Source: JAJFUE01 sp039683515 (GTDB lineage Bacteria > Sumerlaeota > Sumerlaeia > MVZB01). From it: a DNA stretch of 12,586 nt. Where the stretch lies: positions 1-12,586 of the forward strand of contig JBDKRG010000005.1 of the NCBI GenBank assembly GCA_039683515.1, in the 5' to 3' direction. The notes beneath the pieces are model-generated. The model saw only the letters and a program-made list of their open reading frames with translations. It made no database searches and was not told the DNA's origin. Each line of letters begins with the position of its first letter. Positions within the stretch are counted from its first letter, which is position 1. A program made the translations under genes and the position numbers. Positions 1 through 9,517 of this stretch are shown piece by piece.

Positions 1-17
1 AAATACAAAATCTAATA

Positions 18-50
18 AGTTTCTAGTTTCTAGTTTCTAGTTCCTAGTTC
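18..50. repeat. Heptamer tandem repeat (AGTTTCT)n
   Basis: Three exact copies of AGTTTCT (18-38) are followed by a one-base variant AGTTCCT (39-45) and a partial copy AGTTC (46-50). The repeat is AT-rich in an otherwise GC-rich region and lies in non-coding sequence at the window edge. No function is visible. It is one of several unrelated short-period repeats in this window. Confidence 0.9.
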
Positions 51-262
51 AGATATCTTGGCCGGGCGAGGGTGGCCTGGCGAGAGAAAGCGTAACATGG
101 AAGATTTGGATTTGGGTATTCCCTTACGGGCCCTTACGACACTTATGGGTAACTAATCTGAACAAAATGCGGGAGAACTGGGGCGGAAAAGTAGCCGTTT
201 TGCCCGCGATGGATTTTAATAAAGGGTAAGGACGCCGCGTCCATACGCGGCGATCAAGGCGC
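51..262. other. Intergenic leader upstream of the DUF4129-type gene
   Basis: No gene is supported here. Two copies of CCCTTACG begin at 121 and 131, ten bases apart. An interrupted hairpin pairs GGGC (181-184) and AAAA (187-190) with TTTT (198-201) and GCCC (202-205). I could not find a convincing -35/-10 pair. The upstream gene of this operon, if any, lies outside the window. Confidence 0.5.
233..252 (+). promoter_or_regulatory. 8-bp hairpin immediately upstream of the gene 1 start
   Basis: CGCCGCGT (233-240) and ACGCGGCG (245-252) form a perfect 8-bp GC-rich stem with a CCAT loop. The stem ends ten bases before the ATG at 263, next to the only Shine-Dalgarno-like bases (AAGG, 256-259). It could hinder or position ribosome binding, or be a leftover 3' hairpin of an upstream transcript. 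No T-tract follows, so it is not a typical intrinsic terminator. Confidence 0.45.
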
Positions 263-1501
263 ATGCGACTCGATTTTCCGGGACATGAGGAAGAGGCCGG
301 GGCTGAGGGACCCGATGGCGGCGGCCAGGCCGCGTCGATCGGCCTGTGGGGGCCGCTTTACTTCTCGCTGTGGCTGGCGGGCATGGCGCTGGCGGCGATG
401 GTCACGATCCCGCGCAGCTCGGGCTGGATGCTCGCCGGCATCCTGACCGGCTGGGCCGGCGGGCTCGGGCTGGCGGCCGCGCTGGCGTGCCAGCAGCGCC
501 TTCCGCTTCAGGACCTCCTCTCGGGCATGATGCCGCGCGAGCGCGTTCTGTTCTCGATGCTGCTTGTGGCGGTGATGTTCTCCCCCGCCTTCACCGACGG
601 CCACTACGTGCTGGTCGACGGCTGGTTGTGGATTTCCGCGCCGCTTCTGCTGCTGGCGGTCACGCCGATCATGACGCGGATCTACCTGGCCTGCATCCTG
701 GCCGGCGCGTGGATGGCGGCCGGCGTGAGCCCGCACGAGCCGTGGCAACTGGCGCTTGTGCTGGCGTTCGGGCTGAGCTGGCTTGCGTCGATCGGCGCCG
801 CGCACTTCGCCCACGTGGGGGCCCCCCACGGCCTGGCCGGGTGGTGGCCGATCTACCGGTTGGTCGTGAGCGTGCTGCAGGCGGCGCTGCCGGCCGTCGT
901 CGCCGCCATCGCGCTCTGGCTCGTCTGGCCGGCGACCGGCCTGCACAAGCCGATCCGCAACGTCCGCGCCGCGGAACTCCTCGCCCCGCCGCCGGGCTCG
1001 CCGCACAGCGTGCCCCCCCTCGAGATAGCGACGCTCCTCTGGCAGCTCTTCTTTTTGTTGCTGATGATCATCTGGATGATCTGGATCATGCTTTACATCC
1101 GGCGGCTGTTCGGCCGGCGCTCGGGCGAGACGCCGCTGATCGATCTCTTGCCCGAGCAGAGCGCCCGCATGGAATACCGGGCCGCCCCGCCCCGGAAGGC
1201 CAAACCCGCGCTGGGCGGAAGGCGCGGCCAGATCGTGGCCCTGTGGCGGCGCTGGTCCGACGCCATGGGGAGCGAGACGGCCGCCCGCCGCGAGGCCGAA
1301 ACCGCCCGCGAATTCACCGAGCGCCTCACCCGGGAAACCCCCGTCACCGACCCCGGCCCCGAGATGACGCAACTGCTCGAGCAGGCGCACTACGCGCCAA
1401 CGGAACCGACCGATGCGGACCTGGAGCGGATGCGCCAGGCGGTCGAGACGGAACTCTCGCGCCAGAGCCTCAGGCGCCAAATCCCCCAGCAACCGCTGTG
1501 A
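263..1501 (+). CDS. Multi-pass membrane protein with C-terminal DUF4129-like domain
   Basis: The product is 412 residues. After a short acidic N-terminus, hydrophobic segments appear at about 28-50, 55-76, 95-110, 121-154, 161-184, 199-223 and 258-282, so seven or eight membrane helices. The last helix is followed by a basic linker (RRLFGRR, about 281-286) and a soluble tail. Residues 342-355 read RREAETAREFTERL, and the following LLEQAHYAPTEPTDADLERM resembles the DUF4129 pattern of a GET-REF motif followed by an aromatic-Y helix pair. DUF4129 proteins are commonly encoded with MoxR ATPase, DUF58 and transglutaminase-like (TgpA) genes; none of these is visible here, so any partners would lie to the left. 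The ATG at 263 has a weak AAGG four bases upstream and a hairpin just before it. The DUF4129 assignment is from motif resemblance only; the molecular function is unknown. Confidence 0.75.
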   Translation: MRLDFPGHEEEAGAEGPDGGGQAASIGLWGPLYFSLWLAGMALAAMVTIPRSSGWMLAGILTGWAGGLGLAAALACQQRLPLQDLLSGMMPRERVLFSMLLVAVMFSPAFTDGHYVLVDGWLWISAPLLLLAVTPIMTRIYLACILAGAWMAAGVSPHEPWQLALVLAFGLSWLASIGAAHFAHVGAPHGLAGWWPIYRLVVSVLQAALPAVVAAIALWLVWPATGLHKPIRNVRAAELLAPPPGSPHSVPPLEIATLLWQLFFLLLMIIWMIWIMLYIRRLFGRRSGETPLIDLLPEQSARMEYRAAPPRKAKPALGGRRGQIVALWRRWSDAMGSETAARREAETAREFTERLTRETPVTDPGPEMTQLLEQAHYAPTEPTDADLERMRQAVETELSRQSLRRQIPQQPL

Positions 1502-1509
1502 TCGCGCCG

Positions 1510-1539
1510 TGACGCACCCCCCGCCAGGGGCTCGCGTCA
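1510..1539 (+). terminator. Hairpin after the DUF4129-type gene, terminator-like without T-tract
   Basis: TGACGC (1510-1515) pairs with GCGTCA (1534-1539), and an inner CCCC (about 1517-1520) can pair with GGGG (1527-1530). It begins nine bases after the stop codon of gene 1. No run of T follows, so it may be an mRNA 3'-end structure or Rho-type site rather than an intrinsic terminator. Confidence 0.3.
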
Positions 1540-1620
1540 TCCAATTCGATTCCGGCGTAACATTTCTCACCGGCCCCAAAACTCTCATTTCCCATTCAAT
1601 CCATCCGAAACGCTTCAGCC

Positions 1621-1650
1621 TTGCAAGTCGCATCGCGGACGGGGTTTACT
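1621..1650 (+). promoter_or_regulatory. Weak candidate sigma70-type promoter for the SGNH gene
   Basis: TTGCAA (1621-1626) and TTTACT (1645-1650) are 18 bases apart, each matching four of six consensus positions. They lie in the 195-bp spacer before the GTG at 1697 and would give a leader of about 40 bases. The call rests on position and partial matches only. Confidence 0.25.
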
Positions 1651-1696
1651 CGTTGGATGGTCCCCGGCGGACCGAGTGCAGTGATCGGGTGGCAAT

Positions 1697-3256
1697 GTGA
1701 CGGATCAGGCTTCCAAACCCACGCGCAAAAAACGGCCCCTCTGGTTTTATCCGTGCGCCGTCGCCGTCGGCCTGCTCGGGGCGCTGATCGTCGCCGAGAT
1801 CGCGCTGCGCGTCGTGCTCTACAGCAGCCTGAGCTCGACGATGGACAACTCCCCCGAGAACCCGCCCAAGAAACAGTCGGCCCAGGTCGGGTTCGGGGAG
1901 ATCGTCTACCGCACGCCCAAGTCCGGGACGATCTACCGGCTCAAGCCCAACGCCAAGGGAACGATGCACCGGCCGCTGAAGATCAACTCGCTGGGCTTCC
2001 GCGACGACGAAGTCGCCATGCCCAAGCCGCCCAAAACCTACCGGATCGTCTTCCTCGGCGACTCCACGATGTTCGGCTGGTTCATCGAGCGTCAGAACTG
2101 CTACGTCGAGATGATCGAGGACGACCTGCAGCAGGCCGTCGGCCGCGACTGGAAGGTCGAATGCATCAACACGGCGGTGCCGGCCTACAACGCCGCGCAG
2201 GAAGTGGCCCTGTTCCACGAAACCTGCCTCGCGCTGCAGCCCGACGCGGTCGTCATCCAGTACGAGCTCAACGACGAGCTGATTTTCCCATACGCGATCG
2301 AGCCGCCGTTCCTGACCGGGTTCGACATCTACCTGCGCCGGCTCCCCGACCTGTGGCGCGGCAAATACAAGACGATGGAAGACCTCGTCATGGCGATCCA
2401 GGGCGAGCGGCTGTATGAGAAATACCCCGGCTCGCACGGCTGGAACTCGGTCGTGACCTCGTACCGGCGCCTCGCGGCGACGTGCCGCGAAAAGGGGCTG
2501 CCGCTGATCGTCCTCATGCCGCCGTTCGAGGCCCGCGTCAACGAGCCCGACAAGACCGACGACGCGCGGTTCGCGCCGATCCGCGGCCTGTGCCGGCAGA
2601 TCGGGATCACGCCGATCGAGATCTTCAAGACCGTCCAGGCCTACGCGATCGACCATGACCTCAAATACGCCGACCTGATCGTCTCGGCCCAGGACAACCA
2701 CGCCAACGAGCGCGGCCACGCCCTGATCGCCCAGGCCGCGCTGCCGGCGATCGAGCGCGAGCTGCTGCCGCGCATCCTCGGCAAGGACAACCCGCTCGCC
2801 CAGCGCGCGCCCGACAGCAACCGCGCCCTGCGCTACACCACCGGCCACGGTTTCTACGAGACCGAGGATTGGGGGGACGTGCCGGTCAACTGGACAAAGC
2901 TCAAGGCCGGGACCGAATTCGACCCGATCGGGCGGCGGATGAATCTGACCTACCGCGTCGCGCACAACGACGTCTCGCTCACCTCGCCGGTCACGGTGAC
3001 CGTCACGATCAGCCAGGCCCGGCCGGCGGTCGAGCGCGCGCCCGAGAAAAGCGGGTTCACCGAGACGACCCGCGGCCACGTGTGGACGGCGACCTACACC
3101 CACACGCAGCAGGGCTACTTCACGCAGGCGATCGACCTGGCCGATTTCCAGCCCGGCCGGCTGCGGCTCGAAATCGCCGTCAACCGCGCCTTCAACACCC
3201 CGCCCGACTGGCGCCACATGGGCGTGGCGCTCTACCCGCTGGCGTTCGCGAACTGA
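1697..3256 (+). CDS. Membrane-anchored SGNH/GDSL-family hydrolase with C-terminal beta-rich domain
   Basis: The product is 519 residues starting at GTG. An in-frame stop lies at 1682 and no other start lies between, and a GGGTGG stretch (1687-1692) may serve as ribosome site. A basic N-terminus (KPTRKKR) and a hydrophobic segment at 16-40 suggest a signal anchor with the rest outside the inner membrane. The SGNH core spans about 113-360: FLGDSTMFGW carries the nucleophile Ser123 in a GDS motif, NTAVPAYNA (158-166) is the second block, ELNDE gives Asn192, and DNHANERGH gives Asp333 and His335. Such enzymes are esterases or acyl/acetyl hydrolases, often on glycans; the substrate is not evident. 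Residues about 375-519 form an extra strand-rich domain ending in LRLEIAVNRAF and WRHMGVALYPL. mfd begins about 85 bases downstream on the same strand, so co-transcription is likely. Confidence 0.87.
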   Translation: MTDQASKPTRKKRPLWFYPCAVAVGLLGALIVAEIALRVVLYSSLSSTMDNSPENPPKKQSAQVGFGEIVYRTPKSGTIYRLKPNAKGTMHRPLKINSLGFRDDEVAMPKPPKTYRIVFLGDSTMFGWFIERQNCYVEMIEDDLQQAVGRDWKVECINTAVPAYNAAQEVALFHETCLALQPDAVVIQYELNDELIFPYAIEPPFLTGFDIYLRRLPDLWRGKYKTMEDLVMAIQGERLYEKYPGSHGWNSVVTSYRRLAATCREKGLPLIVLMPPFEARVNEPDKTDDARFAPIRGLCRQIGITPIEIFKTVQAYAIDHDLKYADLIVSAQDNHANERGHALIAQAALPAIERELLPRILGKDNPLAQRAPDSNRALRYTTGHGFYETEDWGDVPVNWTKLKAGTEFDPIGRRMNLTYRVAHNDVSLTSPVTVTVTISQARPAVERAPEKSGFTETTRGHVWTATYTHTQQGYFTQAIDLADFQPGRLRLEIAVNRAFNTPPDWRHMGVALYPLAFAN

Positions 3257-3341
3257 GTTTAAAGCACTCGACGAAAGTCACCCGTTCGCCGGGGACCACG
3301 GCTTGATAGCCGGGGTGGGGCATGCTAGACTGTTGCTGCTG

Positions 3342-6788
<3,447 letters not shown>

Positions 6789-6851
6789 AGAAATCGGCCC
6801 GAATCAGAGAGAATCAGCCGGAAATTCGAAACAAACATACGATCGTTCATA

Positions 6852-6875
6852 AATAATAATAATAATAATAATAAT
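6852..6875. repeat. AAT trinucleotide microsatellite, 8 copies
   Basis: Eight uninterrupted AAT units lie about 60 bases after the mfd stop codon. Such a pure AT microsatellite is out of character with the surrounding GC-rich sequence and could vary in length by slippage. Confidence 0.95.
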
Positions 6876-6940
6876 AAACACAAATAAAGAGGGCTCTATC
6901 GAAGAATGTGTGGGTGATGTCCTCAAACGAAAAGGCGTTC

Positions 6941-6956
6941 ACGCAAAAGCGCAAAA
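6941..6956. repeat. Octamer direct repeat (ACGCAAAA, GCGCAAAA)
   Basis: ACGCAAAA (6941-6948) is followed directly by GCGCAAAA (6949-6956), a period of eight with one difference. It is short, but lies among other word-like repeats in the same spacer. Confidence 0.55.
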
Positions 6957-6986
6957 GAACATGTTTGTTTGTAGAACGAAATGAAA

Positions 6987-7050
6987 CCGCCAAGGGCGCC
7001 AAGAATAAGAATTACTATTTCAGGTCTTGGCGATCTTGGCGTCTTGGCGG
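6987..7050. repeat. CGCCAAG / CTTGGCG inverted repeat cluster, possible bidirectional terminator
   Basis: The left arm (6987-7004) has two copies of CGCCAAG and the right arm (7025-7050) has three copies of TCTTGGCG or close variants at spacings of nine and eight. The outer 17-18 bases (6987-7004 with 7034-7050) pair almost perfectly with a one-base bulge, and the inner copy can pair with 7025-7032 in a second register. It lies midway between convergent genes, where it could stop transcription from both sides; no long T-tract is present, so that role is inference. Confidence 0.75.
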
Positions 7051-7063
7051 ATTAAATATGATC

Positions 7064-7079
7064 CGGGCAAATACGCCCG
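7064..7079. other. Short hairpin CGGGC/GCCCG
   Basis: CGGGC (7064-7068) and GCCCG (7075-7079) flank a six-base loop, and GAT (7060-7062) with ATC (7080-7082) extends the stem past a bulged C. It directly precedes and overlaps the nonamer repeat. No T-tract follows. Confidence 0.4.
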
Positions 7080-7097
7080 ATCCGCGTCATCCGCGTT
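7080..7097. repeat. Nonamer direct repeat (ATCCGCGTC, ATCCGCGTT)
   Basis: Two adjacent nine-base units differ only in the last base. The preceding ATCCGGGCA (7061-7069) looks like a degenerate third member. Confidence 0.6.
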
Positions 7098-7140
7098 CCA
7101 TGAGCGCGCGCCCGCCGGCAACGCCGAAATGGCGAGGGGG

Positions 7141-7167
7141 ACAAAAGTCTTACGGCAATCGCCGTAA
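7141..7167 (-). terminator. Candidate intrinsic terminator for the C10 peptidase gene
   Basis: TTACGGC (7150-7156) and GCCGTAA (7161-7167) form a perfect 7-bp stem with a four-base loop. Read on the - strand, the stem is followed by GACTTTTGT, a short T-rich tract. It lies about 120 bases beyond the stop codon of the peptidase gene. The T-tract is only four long, so the call is tentative. Confidence 0.35.
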
Positions 7168-7204
7168 TCGAGACGGGGCTTGGTTTCGAAGCTTGGTGCT
7201 GATT

Positions 7205-7246
7205 CGATTACGATTACGATTACGAGCACGAGCACGAGCACGAGCA
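7205..7246. repeat. Compound hexamer repeat: 3 x CGATTA then 4 x CGAGCA
   Basis: Three exact CGATTA units (7205-7222) pass without a break into four exact CGAGCA units (7223-7246), then CGAACC. Both units share CGA and the same period, so the second array may derive from the first by substitution and expansion. It lies 44 bases from the end of the C10 peptidase gene. Confidence 0.95.
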
Positions 7247-7289
7247 CGAACCGATAATTTTTGTCACGCGCTCTAGCGCGGGGGAACCG

Positions 7290-9365
7290 TCAATCGTAGA
7301 CGGTCCATGCGGGATCGGCCGCGGCGGCGAGGTTGACGGTGATCGTGCGGGCCGCCGTGTTGGCGGTGTTGCCCGTGTTGACGAACGTGATCGTGCCGGT
7401 CTGCTGCGTGGAAGCGAGCGACGTCGAGGCGTAATTGATCGTGACGGCGACCTTGTCGGTGGCGCCGACGGCCAGGCTCGAGCCGCCGGTCTTGGAAAGA
7501 ACGATCCAGCTTTTATTGGCCGAAACGGTCCATGTGAGCGCCCCCGTGCCGGTGTTGGTCACCGTGTACGTCACCGAGGAGGGGGTGAAATTCCCGAATT
7601 TCGAGCCCGAGAGCGTCGAGCCCGAAGAGGGGGTCACGGACAGGACCGGAACCGGCAGGGCCGCGGTGAAATTCACCCCCCACTTGTTGCCGGTCACCGC
7701 GGTCGAATTGTTGGTCGGCGTGCCGGAGAATCCCGACGCCCACGGATTGGACGTCGAAGTGCCGACCGCGACCGTCTGGCTGGTGAAGACGCGGCCGGTG
7801 TAGGTGGCGGAAATCGTGTAAGTGATTCCCGAGGGCAGGTTGGCGAGGGCGTAGATGCCCTTGCTGTTGGTCGTCGCCGAGTAGACCGTGCCGGAGGAGC
7901 TGGTCGCCTTGACGGTGACGCCGGACATCACCGAGCCGTCGGCGTTGACGATGCGGCCGCTGACGATCTCGCCCGTGCCGGCCTTGTAGATGTTGTAGAC
8001 GCAGTCGGAGATGACCGAGAAGGTGTAGTCGTCCGCGGCGATGGTCGGCAGGTTATACCAGAGGTTGCTGTAGCCGCCCCAGCCGATGTTGATGTGGTGA
8101 TACATCGTGCCCGACGAATAGCCGTAGCCGTCGCACACGACGCAATGGCCCCAGTAGAGGTCCGAGCTGTAGATGCCGAAGATGACCGGCCGCCCGGCGT
8201 CCAGGTTCGAGTCGACCATGGTCAGGTAATTGCTCGGGGTCGACGTCGAGAAGCCGGTCGTCGCCCGGTACAGCGGGCAGGCCACGATCGCGTTGCTGTA
8301 TTTGAAATAATTCTTGAAGCCGGTCGGGACGTCGAAGACCCACGCGCCCGAGCCGCCGGAGCCGTATTCCATGCCCACGGCAATGCCGGCGTCGAAGCAC
8401 AGCGCGCCGATGGCCTGCCGCTGCGAAGCGGTCGCGGAGGAGGCGGGGACGAGCGGCATCGAGGACCAGCTGTAGGCGCCGCCGTCGCCGTCGCCGCCGC
8501 GCAGCGAGGCTTTTTCCGAAACGTACGCCGAACCGCCGCCGGGACCGCGGCGCGTCGAGTACTGGACGTAAATGGTATTGGACGCGGAACCGACGCCGAC
8601 GGTCGGGTGTTTGAAATAACGGAGGACCTGCGCCATCGCGACGGCCACGCAGCCGCAATAATAATTGGCCGCGCTGCCGTCGTCGTAATCGACGCCGGAG
8701 CTGTCGCCGCCGCTCGGCGTGTAGTAGTTGTAGCAGGCGATCTCGGCGCCGCTGGAATTCGTGACGGGGTTGCCCGACGAGTCGACCACGACGGTCTGGG
8801 ACCATGCGCTCGACAGCAGGGGCGAGACGCGCACGTCGCTGATGCCGCTGACGCCGGCCGTGGCCGGGCCCGCGGCCTGGGAGGCGGCCAGCGATTCGTA
8901 TTCGTCCCAGCGCGCCCGGGCGGCGGCCGCTTCGCCGGACGGGATCGCGGCCTTGCTCAGCGCGGAATGCTTCCGCGCCTCGCCGAGGCGGATCGCCATG
9001 TCGTTCTTGAGCAATGTGTAGAGCGGGTTTTTGTCCGAGGCGGCAAAGTTGTCGTTCGAAGAAAAGCAAATCACCGGCTCGACCAAATCGTCGCCGGCGA
9101 CCACGACGTAGCCGGAAGCCTCGGCCGATTTCCGAGACTCGAGCGAGACAACGTGGAAAAGTGTATTGCTGGTGGCATCGACAAAAGAGACGACCCGCGT
9201 GATCGAGGTGGGCATCTGCGCGTTCATCGGGCGGTCGGACTTGAGGAGCCAGCCGCGGGCGGCGCGCATCGCCCGCCCCGAATCGGTCGGCGCGGCGCCG
9301 GCAATGCCGAATCCCAACGCGCACACGCACAGAAGACGGCAAAACATGATCGGCATACGCATCAT
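7290..9365 (-). CDS. Secreted streptopain-like cysteine peptidase (family C10) with BACON-like tail
   Basis: The preferred start (ATG, 9365) has GGGGTGGG eight bases upstream and gives 691 residues. A longer frame reaches 9416, but its ATG would lie between the promoter elements. Residues below are numbered from 9416. A signal peptide spans about 18-42 (hydrophobic, ending GIAGAAP). A propeptide-like region covers about 45-150 (VVAGDDLVEPVICFS). The C10 peptidase domain (about 197-475) shows CGCVAVAMAQ with likely nucleophile Cys256, WGHC with His424, and HINIGWGGY with Asn443 and Trp446, matching the streptopain layout. A carboxypeptidase-regulatory-like beta domain follows (about 485-555), then a BACON-like domain (about 589-696, NTGTGALTWTVSANKSW). 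No sorting or anchor signal is visible, so release from the cell is likely. Family members are made as zymogens and cleave themselves. The protein substrate is unknown. Confidence 0.92.
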   Translation of the reverse strand: MMRMPIMFCRLLCVCALGFGIAGAAPTDSGRAMRAARGWLLKSDRPMNAQMPTSITRVVSFVDATSNTLFHVVSLESRKSAEASGYVVVAGDDLVEPVICFSSNDNFAASDKNPLYTLLKNDMAIRLGEARKHSALSKAAIPSGEAAAARARWDEYESLAASQAAGPATAGVSGISDVRVSPLLSSAWSQTVVVDSSGNPVTNSSGAEIACYNYYTPSGGDSSGVDYDDGSAANYYCGCVAVAMAQVLRYFKHPTVGVGSASNTIYVQYSTRRGPGGGSAYVSEKASLRGGDGDGGAYSWSSMPLVPASSATASQRQAIGALCFDAGIAVGMEYGSGGSGAWVFDVPTGFKNYFKYSNAIVACPLYRATTGFSTSTPSNYLTMVDSNLDAGRPVIFGIYSSDLYWGHCVVCDGYGYSSGTMYHHINIGWGGYSNLWYNLPTIAADDYTFSVISDCVYNIYKAGTGEIVSGRIVNADGSVMSGVTVKATSSSGTVYSATTNSKGIYALANLPSGITYTISATYTGRVFTSQTVAVGTSTSNPWASGFSGTPTNNSTAVTGNKWGVNFTAALPVPVLSVTPSSGSTLSGSKFGNFTPSSVTYTVTNTGTGALTWTVSANKSWIVLSKTGGSSLAVGATDKVAVTINYASTSLASTQQTGTITFVNTGNTANTAARTITVNLAAAADPAWTVYD

Positions 9366-9395
9366 CGCAAGCACCCACCCCCGCTCATCGATCAG

Positions 9396-9424
9396 TGTAT
9401 CGGACACGGGGGCCATTCTGTCAA
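9396..9424 (-). promoter_or_regulatory. Promoter of the C10 peptidase gene
   Basis: On the - strand a perfect TTGACA lies at 9419-9424, and GATACA at 9396-9401 follows with a 17-base spacer. TACACT (9394-9399) with a 19-base spacer is an alternative -10. Transcription would start near 9388, upstream of the ATG at 9365 and downstream of the ATG at 9416, which supports the shorter protein. Confidence 0.5.
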
Positions 9425-9470
9425 ATGAACGTTATTTAATTATTACATTTAATTAATATTGGATTTATTT
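9425..9470 (-). promoter_or_regulatory. AT-rich upstream element with ATTTAATTA direct repeat
   Basis: The stretch directly upstream of the candidate -35 is almost entirely A and T in a GC-rich genome. It contains ATTTAATTA twice (9434-9442 and 9447-9455), 13 bases apart, and the palindrome TTAATTAA (9449-9456). It could act as an UP element for RNA polymerase alpha subunits or as a binding site for an AT-seeking regulator; neither is shown. Confidence 0.4.
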
Positions 9471-9517
9471 CCAGGCCGTTTTTCTTCGCCTGACGGCATG
9501 CGCGGGCTGACACAATC

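Larger units (their letters stand above)
6789..7289. other. Convergent non-coding spacer built of repeats and hairpins
   Basis: This 500-bp stretch separates mfd (+) from the C10 peptidase gene (-). I see no credible gene: the open frames across it are short, read through simple repeats and resemble no family. It contains an AAT microsatellite, a CGCAAAA octamer pair, a CGCCAAG inverted repeat, an ATCCGCGT nonamer pair, a 7-bp hairpin and a compound hexamer repeat, listed separately. Base composition shifts from AT-rich (6789-7060) to mixed. Confidence 0.8.

Noticed and set aside
6908..7276. Small gene in the convergent spacer
   Set aside because: The 122-codon frame reads through the CGCCAAG, nonamer and hexamer repeats, giving an Arg-Leu/Arg-Ala run; no ribosome site or family resemblance. 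The opposing 75-codon frame at 7020-7247 is equally repeat-derived.
7267..7280. Intrinsic terminator right after the C10 peptidase gene
   Set aside because: CGCGCT and AGCGCG pair, but the loop is only two bases and neither side has a T-tract directly after the stem.
9366..9416. Start of the C10 peptidase at 9416
   Set aside because: That ATG lies between the -35 and -10 elements and lacks a ribosome site; ATG 9365 follows GGGGTGGG and begins directly before the signal peptide.
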